Below are positions 6,120-14,500 of a stretch of 15,856 nt of DNA, piece by piece. The notes beneath the pieces are model-generated. The model was not told where the DNA came from. It worked only from the letters and a program-made list of their open reading frames with translations, and did not search any database. The position numbers and the translations under genes were made by a program. The stretch comes from Hyphomicrobiales bacterium (GTDB lineage: Bacteria; Pseudomonadota; Alphaproteobacteria; Rhizobiales; Devosiaceae), in assembly GCA_026989045.1 (NCBI GenBank), contig JALSJY010000146.1, forward strand, positions 1 through 15,856, in the 5' to 3' direction. The first letter of the stretch is position 1; every line of letters begins with the position of its first letter.

Positions 6120-8539
6120 CTTCTAAGTTCACCACCAGTTGTTTTTTCAACCGCCTTTATCACCGATGCACAAACCGCTTCAATTTCTTCGTCAGTCATA
6201 GTTTTGTCTTTTGGCTGGATACTAACCTCAATCGCTATTGATTTTTTGCCCTCTCCCACATGCTCACCCTCAAATACATCAAAAATATTAACCCCAGTGA
6301 TAAGCGACTTATTGGCGCTTTTGGCCGCCTTGATAAGGCTGGCTGCTGGAATGTCTTTTTCAATTACAAAAGCAAAATCTCGAGTTAATGACATTAGATC
6401 AGAAAGCGCAATTGCTGGCTTGCTTTTAGTAGCCTTTTTACGCTGTGCAGGAAGCGCATCAAGATCAATCTCAAAAGCCATAATTGGCCCACTCAAATCC
6501 ATTTCCTCAAGCAAAGCTGGGTGAATTTCACCAAACCAGCCTAAAATCAATTTTGGCCCAAGCTGAACTCTGCCAGCTCGCCCTGGGTGCGCCCAAGATG
6601 CAGGCTCAGCAATGATTTGCGCCTTGTCTATATCCTGTCCTAAAACATCAAAAAGCGCCGCCATATCTGCTTTAATATCAAACACATCAACTTTTTTTGC
6701 ACCATTGCGCCAATGCCGGCCAGAACCATTTATATTGGCAGTTCCAGTGCGAATGGCACTTGCATAAGTATGCTGGCCTTTTGCCTCATCAGAGAGAAAA
6801 ATCTGCCCGACTTCAAACATTGCAATATCAGCAAAGCCACGATTTGCATTGCGTGAAGCCGCCGCCAGTAAACCTGGTAAAAGTGAGGGGCGCATATCGC
6901 TCATATCTTGTGAAATAGCATTTGCTAGACGTAAAGATTTATCTCCACCGCCAAAGCGGATTGCCTCATCTTTTGAGATGAAAGAATAATTTATTGCTTC
7001 ATTAAAACCACGAGTTGCCAACGCACGGCGAGCTAGGCGACGGCGGTTTTGGATTTGCGTGAGCATTTTTTTTGCTACACCTGATAAAGATGGCAATGGC
7101 TCAACAGGGACTTTATCAACCCCCACGATACGCATTATTTCTTCAACAATATCTGCCTTCATTGTTACATCTGGTCGCCAAGATGGGACAGCAATTTTTA
7201 CAATATCGCCAGTGCCAGAAAGCCAAAAGCCAAGCCTTGTTAAAATAACTTTTATTTCTGCCAATGGCACTTTTAAGCCTGTAAGTCGCTCAATTTCAGA
7301 AATTGGAAAATCAATAATTTTCTCATCTGGTAATTTTTCACCAACTATATTGGTTTCACATGGCTCACCACCACAAATTTCTAATATTAGTTTGCTTGCT
7401 AACTCAATGCCTAGGCGGGTTGAGTTTGGATCAACATAGCGCTCAAAACGATAACGCGCATCGGATATTATGCCTAATTTACGGCCAGTTTGTGCAATAT
7501 TTTTGGGATCAAACCAAGCGCATTCAATCAGCACATTTTTTGTATTCTCATCACAAGAAGTAGAAGTCCCGCCCATTATTCCGCCAAGTCCTATAGCGCC
7601 ACTATCATCGGCAATGACACACATGGTTTCATCTATTGGATAAGTCTTATTATCAAGCGCCGCTAGTTTTTCACCCTTTTTACCCATGCGAGCATGAAGC
7701 GTGCCGCTCAATTTATCAGCGTCAAAAACATGCAGCGGGCGACCTCTATCATAGCTAATGAAATTAGTAATATCAGCTAATGCGTTAATTGGGCGCAGGC
7801 CAATCGCTCTTAAGTAATCTTGTAGCCAAGCTGGCGATGGGACATTTTTAACATTTTTTATCATACGTCCAGCAAACAGCGGACAGGGAGGATTTTTATC
7901 ATTATCAAAGCGCAACTCAATTGGAATTGTTGTTTCACCTGCCGTTGCTGCAATAGCGGCAATTGGGGTGTCTTTTAAATCACCAATGCCTGTTGCTGCT
8001 AAATCACGTGCTATGCCATAAACGCCTGTGCAGTCGCCTCTATTTGGCGTGATGGCAATATCAATCACCACTCCATCAATTTTAGCATAGTCAATATATC
8101 TCGCCCCAAGTGGTGCATCATTTGGCAATTCAATAATTCCATCATGGTCATCTGAAAGCAGCAATTCTTTTTCAGAACACATCATGCCATTACTTTCCTC
8201 ACCACGGATATTACCCTTTTTAAGGGTGAAATCACTACCTGGAATATAAGCACCAGTTGCTGCAAAAACACCCATCATGCCCGTTTTAGCATTTGGCGCA
8301 CCGCACACAACTTTAATTGGCTCGCCCTTGCCGCTGTCAACCAGCAACACCTGCAATTTATCAGCATTAGGGTGTTTTTTTGCCTCAATGACTTTGGCAA
8401 TAGTAAATTGCTCAAGCGCTTTAGCCTGATCCTCAACGCCCTCAACTTCAAGGCCGATCATCGTTAAAGTTTCAATAATTTCGCTATTTGTTGCATCGGT
8501 TTTAAGATGGGTTTTTAGCCATTCAATTGTGAATTTCAT
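6116..8539 (-). CDS. pheT: phenylalanyl-tRNA synthetase beta subunit
   Basis: The protein has 807 residues from the ATG at 8539, chosen because MKFTIEWLKTHL is the family's standard N-terminus; an upstream in-frame start at 8578 would add 13 residues read from the spacer. Domains in order are the tRNA-binding OB fold at about 40-150 (KVIEAKKHPNADKLQV, NGMMCSEKEL), the B3/4 editing domain at about 200-375, B5 at about 400-470, the catalytic-like core, and the ferredoxin-fold anticodon-binding domain at about 710-807 (LTRDFAFVI, FDVFEG, IQPKDKT). It forms the alpha2beta2 enzyme with PheS that charges tRNA-Phe, and it edits mischarged tyrosine. Length is normal. It is separated from pheS by a 560-bp repeat island instead of the usual short gap. 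Confidence 0.97.
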   Translation of the reverse strand: MKFTIEWLKTHLKTDATNSEIIETLTMIGLEVEGVEDQAKALEQFTIAKVIEAKKHPNADKLQVLLVDSGKGEPIKVVCGAPNAKTGMMGVFAATGAYIPGSDFTLKKGNIRGEESNGMMCSEKELLLSDDHDGIIELPNDAPLGARYIDYAKIDGVVIDIAITPNRGDCTGVYGIARDLAATGIGDLKDTPIAAIAATAGETTIPIELRFDNDKNPPCPLFAGRMIKNVKNVPSPAWLQDYLRAIGLRPINALADITNFISYDRGRPLHVFDADKLSGTLHARMGKKGEKLAALDNKTYPIDETMCVIADDSGAIGLGGIMGGTSTSCDENTKNVLIECAWFDPKNIAQTGRKLGIISDARYRFERYVDPNSTRLGIELASKLILEICGGEPCETNIVGEKLPDEKIIDFPISEIERLTGLKVPLAEIKVILTRLGFWLSGTGDIVKIAVPSWRPDVTMKADIVEEIMRIVGVDKVPVEPLPSLSGVAKKMLTQIQNRRRLARRALATRGFNEAINYSFISKDEAIRFGGGDKSLRLANAISQDMSDMRPSLLPGLLAAASRNANRGFADIAMFEVGQIFLSDEAKGQHTYASAIRTGTANINGSGRHWRNGAKKVDVFDIKADMAALFDVLGQDIDKAQIIAEPASWAHPGRAGRVQLGPKLILGWFGEIHPALLEEMDLSGPIMAFEIDLDALPAQRKKATKSKPAIALSDLMSLTRDFAFVIEKDIPAASLIKAAKSANKSLITGVNIFDVFEGEHVGEGKKSIAIEVSIQPKDKTMTDEEIEAVCASVIKAVEKTTGGELRS

Positions 8540-8540
8540 T

Positions 8541-9101
8541 TTATTGTGCCTGTTGTGATTGTGTGTTTTTGACCTCATTTTGCATTAGAGTGTCATATTG
8601 AGCGCAAGCGAAATATCTTAGATTCATCACTTCGTTCAGAATGACAATGCGTAAATAATAATGCCAGCTTTTCTCTTCGCCATCATTCCGACGAAAGTCG
8701 GAATCCAGAGAAGCTTTAGATATATACAAATGTTTAAAATTATATCTGCTTTTATTTATTGATTGTCTAGCCCACTGGAAAACACCAGCCAATATATTCA
8801 CTACTAACATCACTGGATTCCCGCTTTCGCGGGAATGACGGCAAAGGTTATAGTTGTGGCATTGGGAAGTGTCGCTACCACCAACCTCGTCATTGTGAGC
8901 ATCTGCAAGGTGCGTGGCAATCCAAAATGCTAGCTTTTGTATTTTAAACTCTGGATTGCTTCGTCGCTGTCGCTCCTCGCAATGACAACGAGTTTTTATT
9001 TCTGGCTTAACAAGCCATGTCACTCTGAGCATAGCGAAGAGTCTTAAGATTCTTCGGCTATGCCTCAGAATGACATTGAGCCATATAATTGCACTCAACA
9101 T
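8541..9101 (-). CDS. doubtful ORF translated from palindromic repeats between pheS and pheT
   Basis: This 186-codon frame starts with an ATG whose A is the last base of the pheS stop (TGATG) and ends in TAA one base before the pheT ATG. Its product is the in-frame translation of the repeat elements: VILRHSRRILRLF from the 9018-9075 element, CHCEERQRRSNP from 8886-8992, HSRESGNP from 8813-8842, LDSDFRRNDG from 8679-8708 and VILNEVMNLRYF from 8591-8646. Strings like these are common in database hypothetical proteins made from such repeats. There is no ribosome-binding site of its own, no recognised domain and no membrane segment of note. It is most likely not a functional protein, though passage of ribosomes from pheS to pheT could keep the frame open. 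Confidence 0.25.
   Translation of the reverse strand: MLSAIIWLNVILRHSRRILRLFAMLRVTWLVKPEIKTRCHCEERQRRSNPEFKIQKLAFWIATHLADAHNDEVGGSDTSQCHNYNLCRHSRESGNPVMLVVNILAGVFQWARQSINKSRYNFKHLYISKASLDSDFRRNDGEEKSWHYYLRIVILNEVMNLRYFACAQYDTLMQNEVKNTQSQQAQ
8591..8646. repeat. palindromic element, TGTCAT...ATGACA family (copy 1)
   Basis: This imperfect inverted repeat has outer ends TGTCAT and ATGACA, with inner parts TGAGCGCAAGCGAA facing TTCGTTCAGA. It shares its ends and its order (TGTCA, CTGAG-like, GCGAA, then mirror) with the element at 9018-9075, so the two are diverged copies of one family. It lies just inside the pheT upstream region. Confidence 0.7.
8679..8708. repeat. small hairpin repeat, ATTCCGAC-GAAA-GTCGGAAT (copy 1)
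   Basis: A perfect 8-bp stem with a four-base loop spans 8685-8704, flanked by GCCATC and CCAG. The 30-bp unit is repeated in inverted orientation at 8813-8842 with five differences, four of which form two compensating base-pair changes in the stem. The two copies face each other about 105 bp apart, as in REP doublets. Confidence 0.8.
8813..8842. repeat. small hairpin repeat, ATTCCCGC-TTTC-GCGGGAAT (copy 2, inverted)
   Basis: A perfect 8-bp stem spans 8817-8836, flanked by CTGG and GACGGC. It is the reverse-complement partner of the unit at 8679-8708. Sequences very like this are scattered in many proteobacterial genomes as interspersed palindromes. On the minus strand, which is the pheS-pheT transcript, the loop reads GAAA. 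Confidence 0.8.
8886..8992. repeat. long palindromic element, CTCGTCATTG...CAATGACAACGAG
   Basis: The left arm 8886-8924 (CTCGTCATTGTGAGC to GGCAATCCA) and the right arm 8952-8992 (TGGATTGCTTCGTCGC to CAATGACAACGAG) are imperfect inverted repeats around a 27-bp AT-rich centre. The right arm matches the widespread proteobacterial repeat whose translation reads CHCEERQRRSNP. The left arm has decayed (GTGAGCATCTGC where the right arm predicts GCGAGGAGCGAC). Confidence 0.75.
9018..9075. repeat. palindromic element, TGTCACTCTGAG...CTCAGAATGACA (copy 2)
   Basis: This is a near-perfect hairpin of about 58 bp: TGTCACTCTGAGCATAGCGAAGA faces TCTTCGGCTATGCCTCAGAATGACA across a short centre (GTCTTAAGA). 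It belongs to the same family as 8591-8646 but is better preserved. It begins about 25 bp downstream of the pheS stop codon on the transcribed strand, so its RNA could fold just after pheS and act on transcript stability or read-through. Confidence 0.8.
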
Positions 9102-10228
9102 CAACTACTCAACCCCCCAAACAGTGTAGGCATATCAAGCGGTCTAAAGCCGTAATGTTTTAGCCAGCGCACATCGGCATCAAAAAATGCTCGTAAATCC
9201 GCCATGCCATATTTTAGCATTGCCAATCTATCAATCCCCATGCCAAAGGCAAAACCTTGATAAACATCAGGGTCTAGCCCTGCCATTTTTAATACATTTG
9301 GGTGAACCATGCCGCAACCAAGGATTTCTAGCCAATCATCGCCCTGCCCTATTTTCATCTCCCCACCGCTCCTATCGCACTGCACATCAACTTCCATTGA
9401 CGGCTCGGTAAAGGGAAAAAATGAAGGGCGAAAACGGGTTTTAATTCCATCAACTTCAAAAAAGCTTTTAAGAAACTCTTCTAACACCCAACGCAATTGC
9501 CCAATGTGTGAGGCTTTATCAATCACCAACCCTTCAACCTGATGAAACATCGGTGTATGGGTTTGATCGCTATCACAACGATAGGTGCGCCCTGGCATGA
9601 TAACACGAATTGGTGGGTCTTTTGGCTCTGTAATCCACGCTGCCTCTGGCTTTTGATTTGTTTTTTTCATGGTGCGAACCTGCACAGGTGAAGTATGGGT
9701 GCGAAGAAGTTTTCGCTCGCCCTGTGCATCAGGCTCAAAAAAGAATGTATCATGCATTTCACGCGCGGGGTGATCGGGAGGGAAATTTAATGCGGTGAAA
9801 TTTAATTCATCAGTTTCAATGTCGGGTCCCTCGGCAATAGAAAATCCCATATCAGAAAAAATCGCTGAAATTTCATCAATCACCTGAGAAACTGGGTGAA
9901 TAGAGCCAGTGCTGGTTGGCGCAGAGGGAAGCGGTAAGCTAATATCAAGCTTTTCACTTTTAAGGCGCTCTTCTAGCGCTTTGGCTTTTAGCTCAATATT
10001 TCTAGCCTCAATCAATTTGCCAATTTCATTTTTTAAGCCATTGATTGCAGGTCCTGCAATTTTACGCTCTTCTTGGCTCATTTTACCAAGGCTGGCGAGC
10101 ATTGCCGAAATAGAGCCTTTTTTACCAAGCGCGGCCACTCGCACATTATCAAGTGCTTTTAAATCGCCTGCTGCACTGACTCTTGCAATTATTTCTTCTC
10201 TTAAACTATCAAGTTCTGGGTTGGACAT
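9101..10228 (-). CDS. pheS: phenylalanyl-tRNA synthetase alpha subunit
   Basis: The protein has 375 residues. An N-terminal coiled coil (about 1-90) binds tRNA, then comes the class II catalytic core: motif 1 around HPVSQVIDEI (111-120), motif 2 GRTYRCD (213-219) with THTPMFHQVEG, and motif 3 GFAFGMGIDRLAML (325-338). It activates phenylalanine and carries the active site of the alpha2beta2 enzyme. The ATG at 10228 has only a weak GGAT upstream. It lies behind rplT with an intrinsic terminator between them. The length is close to alphaproteobacterial homologues. Confidence 0.97.
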   Translation of the reverse strand: MSNPELDSLREEIIARVSAAGDLKALDNVRVAALGKKGSISAMLASLGKMSQEERKIAGPAINGLKNEIGKLIEARNIELKAKALEERLKSEKLDISLPLPSAPTSTGSIHPVSQVIDEISAIFSDMGFSIAEGPDIETDELNFTALNFPPDHPAREMHDTFFFEPDAQGERKLLRTHTSPVQVRTMKKTNQKPEAAWITEPKDPPIRVIMPGRTYRCDSDQTHTPMFHQVEGLVIDKASHIGQLRWVLEEFLKSFFEVDGIKTRFRPSFFPFTEPSMEVDVQCDRSGGEMKIGQGDDWLEILGCGMVHPNVLKMAGLDPDVYQGFAFGMGIDRLAMLKYGMADLRAFFDADVRWLKHYGFRPLDMPTLFGGLSS

Positions 10229-10262
10229 TATTTATCAATCCGTTTTTAGCATTATATGAAAT

Positions 10263-10306
10263 AAAAAAGCCCTGCGCTTTTCCTTTTAAAAGGAAAGCAC
10301 AAGGCT
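10263..10306 (-). terminator. intrinsic terminator (or attenuator) between rplT and pheS
   Basis: On the minus strand, AGCCTTGTGCTTTCCTT pairs with AAGGAAAAGCGCAGGGCT around a TTAA loop: about 17 pairs including G-T pairs and one bulged A. Six Ts follow. It lies 37 bases after the rplT stop and its T-run ends 34 bases before the pheS ATG. It should end the rpmI-rplT transcript. No leader peptide with Phe codons is visible before it, so enteric-type pheST attenuation is not supported. Confidence 0.85.
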
Positions 10307-10342
10307 AAATTTTGACCTTAACAAGCAAGGTTTAAAGCAGTT

Positions 10343-10744
10343 TTATGCAGAGATACGTGAATGTGTGGTTGCTTCCACACTTTCAAGATATCCAAGCGCT
10401 GCCTTAGCTTTGGCAACAAGAACGCCAAATGCTTCTGGTTCACGAACAGCAAGATCAGCTAGAACCTTGCGATCAACCGCTACCTCAGCCTTATTAAGGC
10501 CGTCGATAAATCGACCATATGTTAGGCCGTGAATGCGAGCGCCAGCATTGATACGCTGAATCCAAAGGGCGCGGAAATTGCGCTTTCTTTGGCGGCGATC
10601 ACGATATGCGTATTGACCTGCTTTTTCCACTGCCTGTTTGGCAACGCGAATGGTATTTTTGCGGCGGCCATAATAGCCTTTAGCAGCTTTGATAACTTTT
10701 TTATGACGGGCGTGTGCTGTAACGCCTCTTTTAACGCGGGACAT
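10343..10744 (-). CDS. rplT: 50S ribosomal protein L20
   Basis: The protein has 133 residues. It opens with the standard MSRVKRGVTAHARHKKVIK, continues with the basic helix GYYGRRKNTIRVAKQAVEKA and the 23S rRNA-binding core RNFRALWIQRINAGAR, and then the C-terminal globular domain. L20 is an early assembly protein of the large subunit. AGAGGAG stands 6 bases before the ATG. It is 27 bases behind rpmI. The protein has a short C-terminal extension beyond the roughly 118 residues of E. coli L20, as is common in Alphaproteobacteria. Confidence 0.98.
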   Translation of the reverse strand: MSRVKRGVTAHARHKKVIKAAKGYYGRRKNTIRVAKQAVEKAGQYAYRDRRQRKRNFRALWIQRINAGARIHGLTYGRFIDGLNKAEVAVDRKVLADLAVREPEAFGVLVAKAKAALGYLESVEATTHSRISA

Positions 10745-10771
10745 GTTGTCTCCTCTTCAAAAGCGTTAGAG

Positions 10772-10969
10772 TTAGCCGTATGGCATATATTTTTTGACGG
10801 TGCGCGCATCGGCATCGCAAAGAATATCTGTACCACGGTTTTGACGAATATATTTAGAATTGTGCGACATTAGGCGGTGACGTTTGCCAGCAGGGCCAGC
10901 CTTCACTTTACCTGACGCAGTCAGTTTAAAGCGCTTTTTAGCGCCTGACTTAGTCTTCATTTTTGGCAT
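10772..10969 (-). CDS. rpmI: 50S ribosomal protein L35
   Basis: The protein has 65 residues and shows the full L35 pattern: MPKMKTKSGAKKRFKLTASGK at the start, HRLMSHNSKYIRQNRG in the middle, and the DADARTVKKYMPYG end. AAGGAA lies about 8 bases before the ATG. It is the first gene of the rpmI-rplT pair. infC, which precedes it in many bacteria, is absent here; trxA lies upstream instead, which agrees with Rhizobiales-like genomes where infC is often elsewhere. Confidence 0.98.
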   Translation of the reverse strand: MPKMKTKSGAKKRFKLTASGKVKAGPAGKRHRLMSHNSKYIRQNRGTDILCDADARTVKKYMPYG

Positions 10970-10987
10970 TTTGCTTTTCCTTATTAT

Positions 10988-11012
10988 TTTTGAGATTATA
11001 AAAACCTCAAAA
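10988..11012 (-). promoter_or_regulatory. small inverted repeat in the rpmI leader
   Basis: TTTTGAG and CTCAAAA form a 7-bp inverted repeat with an 11-base AT-rich loop, ending 18 bases before the rpmI ATG and next to its ribosome-binding site. It could form a weak hairpin that affects initiation. A further possible stem (CGGC/GCCG) lies farther up the leader. No match to a known L20/L35 leader can be shown by eye. Confidence 0.3.
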
Positions 11013-11071
11013 GAGCATTTAAAATAGCCACGGCATGCCTTTTTAGCCGGGCCATTCAGTTCAACTTTTGC

Positions 11072-11100
11072 TTTATAGATGCAAGCTTTATTAAGTGCAA
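11072..11100 (-). promoter_or_regulatory. sigma-70-type promoter for rpmI-rplT
   Basis: On the minus strand, TTGCAC (11100-11095) and TATAAA (11077-11072) are separated by 17 bases. A start site near 11065 would give a leader of about 95 bases before rpmI. It lies directly behind the trxA stop codon, where a new transcription unit is expected. Confidence 0.55.
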
Positions 11101-11135
11101 TAGATTTTATTTAAAACTTGCTAAATATCTAAAGC

Positions 11136-11453
11136 CTAAGCGTGACTTAGTAACCATTGGCTCATTGTAGCTTTTGGACCTGCGCCAACTTTCATATCAA
11201 CTGGTTCACCATTTTTAAAAATAATCATGGTTGGAATTGAGCGAACACCAAATTGTGCCATTGTTGAAGGATTTTCATCAACATTTAGCTTTACAATTTT
11301 TACTTTGCCTAAAAGTTCCATTGATAATTCATCAAGCATTGGGGCAATCGCCTTACATGGGCCACACCATTCTGCCCAAAAATCAACCATTACTGGCATT
11401 TGAGAATCCAAAACCTCTTTTTTGAAGTCTGCGTCTGTTACTTGTTGAGTCAT
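11136..11453 (-). CDS. trxA: thioredoxin
   Basis: The protein has 105 residues in a single thioredoxin fold with the active site WCGPC (29-33), preceded by VDFWAEW, and the cis-proline loop SIPT (Pro74). It reduces disulfides in cytoplasmic proteins, including ribonucleotide reductase, and is recycled by thioredoxin reductase. No signal peptide is present. AAGAAAGG lies 8 bases before the ATG. It follows addA by 89 bases on the same strand, the order seen in Rhizobiales. No clear promoter or terminator is visible in the gap, so it may share the addBA transcript. Confidence 0.96.
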   Translation of the reverse strand: MTQQVTDADFKKEVLDSQMPVMVDFWAEWCGPCKAIAPMLDELSMELLGKVKIVKLNVDENPSTMAQFGVRSIPTMIIFKNGEPVDMKVGAGPKATMSQWLLSHA

Positions 11454-11542
11454 TGTATATGCCTTTCTTAAAATATTTTCAAAACACAGCTAAGTAGTTT
11501 TCTGTGCAATTCAAGTTTAATATATATTAGCAGGCACTAATA

Positions 11543-14500
11543 TTACAAGAGGCTAAAACTTGCAACTGCTTTTTCTAGTCTTTTTTCCTCTAATAACATT
11601 AGTTTTTCTTCTTGAGTCCAAAATATTGCACATTCTAATTGCTTGTTAGGGAATAATTTTGCTCCTGCTAATCTATAAAGGCCTAATTGAGTAAAATAAG
11701 AATCTGCTATTAAATCTTGGTTTTTAGGCAGTAATTTATCAGATTTAAAATCTACCATCATCACCTTATCATTATCAATGATGATTCTGTCTATTCTTCC
11801 AGCGATAGTTATTTTTTTATCATTTTTAATTGCTTCAAGCAAAAATGGCACTTCAGGGCGAGAGTTTTCTCCAAATAAAAAGCTAAATTGCTTTGAGCTA
11901 ATAATATTAAGCGCCTTTTCAACCAGCTCTTCATGCCATTCTGTCTCATTTGGTAATAATACCTCAAGCGCTAAAAAGCCAATTTTTTTACGCTTTTCAG
12001 CTGTAATTTTTGGCAAATGCTCAAGCAAAGCATGTAGCGCAATGCCTTTTTTTCGTGCCAGTTCTGCATTTTGAATGGCCTGAGCCTTTGTATCAAATGT
12101 ATCAAAAACCTCACTCTCACCATCTAATTCGTCTAGTTGATAGGCAGATGATGGCCTGATTATTTCTATCTTTTTTGGCTTATGTTTCAGCGCAAAAATG
12201 CTTGGCGATATTATATCTTTTTCTATATCTACTTCAGGTCTTATTGTTTTAATCGCTTTTGGTTCTATTTGAAATTTTGGGAAAATAAGCCCCTTTGCTT
12301 CACTTCCCTTAACCTCTAATTCTTTGCTATCTGGTTGTAGTGATTTTTCAATCATTTCATACCAAGTGCCCTCAATCTTACCTTTTTTTGTGAGCATGCC
12401 AGTTACATATAACTCGTCTTCTGCTCTAGTCATTGCCACATAAAGTTTGCGCCAATATTCTGCCTTCTCATTCTCTATATCTGTTTGACGTAAATATTGA
12501 CTTTTCTCGCAAAAATCTTCTTTCTTTGCCGCATGAACCAAGCTTGGGCCATCTGGGGGAGTAATATAATTTATTTTATTACCCATTTTAGTTGTATTTG
12601 GTCCAGAAGCGGCATCAGCCAAAATTACAATTGGCGCTTCAAGCCCCTTGGCGCCGTGAACTGTCATGATGCGCACGCCATGACCAGATGCACCCAATTC
12701 ACGCTTAATAGAAATATCAGCATTTCGCATTGCATTGATAAAGCCTAATAATGAGGGCTGGCTTTTCTGCTCATGGGCAAATGCAAGGTCTAAAAATTCT
12801 GCAACAATATCGTCTATTTCAGCGCCAAGGCGAGCATGAAATTTCTTTAGCCCACCTTGTGCATAAAGAATTTGTGCAAAAAATTCATAGGGGCGCTCGA
12901 AATCAAGCCTTTCTCGCCAGCCTTTTAAATCTTGATAAGCTGATTTTGCACGCTGATTTGATGAGGTTTTTAAGGCCTGCCAAAGGCTTATATTTTTTAC
13001 TCTTAAGGCAGCAAGTTCAAAAAGATCGCTTTCATCAATCTCAAATAACGGTGAGCGCAAAATTGCCGCCAGACTTAAATCATCTGATGGATTAAGCAAA
13101 ATATCCGCCAAAGCCAAAAGATCAAGCACAACAATATGGCTTGAAAGAGAAATTCTATCAGAGCCAGGAGTTTTGATGTTTTTACTTTTTAGAGCGCGAA
13201 TAATTTCATAAAATAATGCTTTTCGTGATTGCAGTAAAATCAAAATATCATCGGCTTTTACTGCTCGCCCTCGCTGGGCAAGAGGGCGTTTTGTATCTAT
13301 CCAGCTTTCAATGTTTTCAACAATATTTTGCGCTACAATTCTGGCAGCATTTCTTACCTCAAGCGCATCTGTTTCTAGTGGCCAGCGATTTAGCGGCAAT
13401 GTGACATCTTGTTGTTTTATTGGCGGCCATAAGCAAACCAAACCGCCCTTGTCGTCCCTTGCGCTTTCATGGGAAATATCATGCCTATCTGCTAATAAAG
13501 CACTATTTATTTCGTCTTGTTCACAAACTAAATCCACCGCCTTTAATATATTTGGCAGGGTGCGAAATGAGGCCTTTAATTCTACATTTGCAAATGATTT
13601 TTTAGCATTTTTTGCTTTTAATTTTATTTCAACTCCGCTTTGGCCAAATAATGTGGGTTCTGCTCCTTGAAACGAAAAGATAGATTGTTTTTTATCTCCA
13701 ACAGCAAATATACTTCGCTGGCTTTCGTCTTTTGTTTCACCAACAAAAAACTCCTCGCAAAGTTTTTTAACAATCACCCATTGCTGAGCATTTGTATCTT
13801 GGCTCTCATCAACCAAAATATGAGAGATATTTGAATCTAGCTTATAAAGCACCCAATCCATGCTTGCCCCAGATGTAAAAAGATAAGCAACTCGCTCGAT
13901 TAAATCATCAAAATCAAGCATTGAGCGAAAGGCTTTTTGCTGTTGATATTTTTCAAATATTTCAGCTAAAATATCAATGAAGGCAGATGAGCGAGTAACC
14001 AGTGTGGCTCGTATTATGCGCTGATGAATATCAGCAAGGCGATGCGCTTCATCAAGTAAAATATCACCCAATCCGCCAAGTGCATCTTTAAAATCTTTCT
14101 TGGGAAATCTAACAGGGACAGTAAAGTCAGCTTTAAGAAAAGCCCTCATTATTGCATCTGGGTCGGGGTTTTTTATATCAATTTTTGCTAACTTATCTTC
14201 AAAGCGGTTTTTTGTTTCATCTGGCGCACAAACAGCAAAAACATCGGCGTAATTTTTTGTTGGTAAAAAAGAATTTGAAATAATTTCTTCTCGCAGGTTT
14301 TCTACAGTTTCATTTTCTTTATAGCCAACCAATTTTTTTAAACGGTTTTTTGCCCCCTGTTTATCATTAAACACCGCCCTTAATTGTGCAATATTACCAA
14401 GGGCGCAATTTATTGCTTCGTTAATTTGGGCATCACTTAAATTTGCAAAAAGCCATTTTATTGCAACAATATTATCGCCCTTATTTTGCATGGCTTGTGC

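Noticed and set aside
8886..8992. CRISPR-like array in the pheS-pheT gap
   Set aside because: Repeats are inverted, of different families and unevenly spaced; there are no regular direct repeats with unique spacers and no cas genes.
9187..9542. Open frames on the + strand across pheS
   Set aside because: They are opposite-strand shadows of pheS with no ribosome-binding site and no recognisable domains.
10522..10836. Minus-strand frame overlapping rpmI and rplT
   Set aside because: It is a frame-shifted reading of the ends of two ribosomal protein genes; both real genes have good ribosome-binding sites and full family matches.
11454..11542. Promoter or terminator between addA and trxA
   Set aside because: TTGAAT and TTGCAC hexamers occur on the minus strand, but no matching -10 at good spacing and no hairpin with a T-run could be found.
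11778..13670. Several + strand open frames inside addA
   Set aside because: They are antisense shadows of an intact 1154-residue helicase-nuclease gene with all motifs present.
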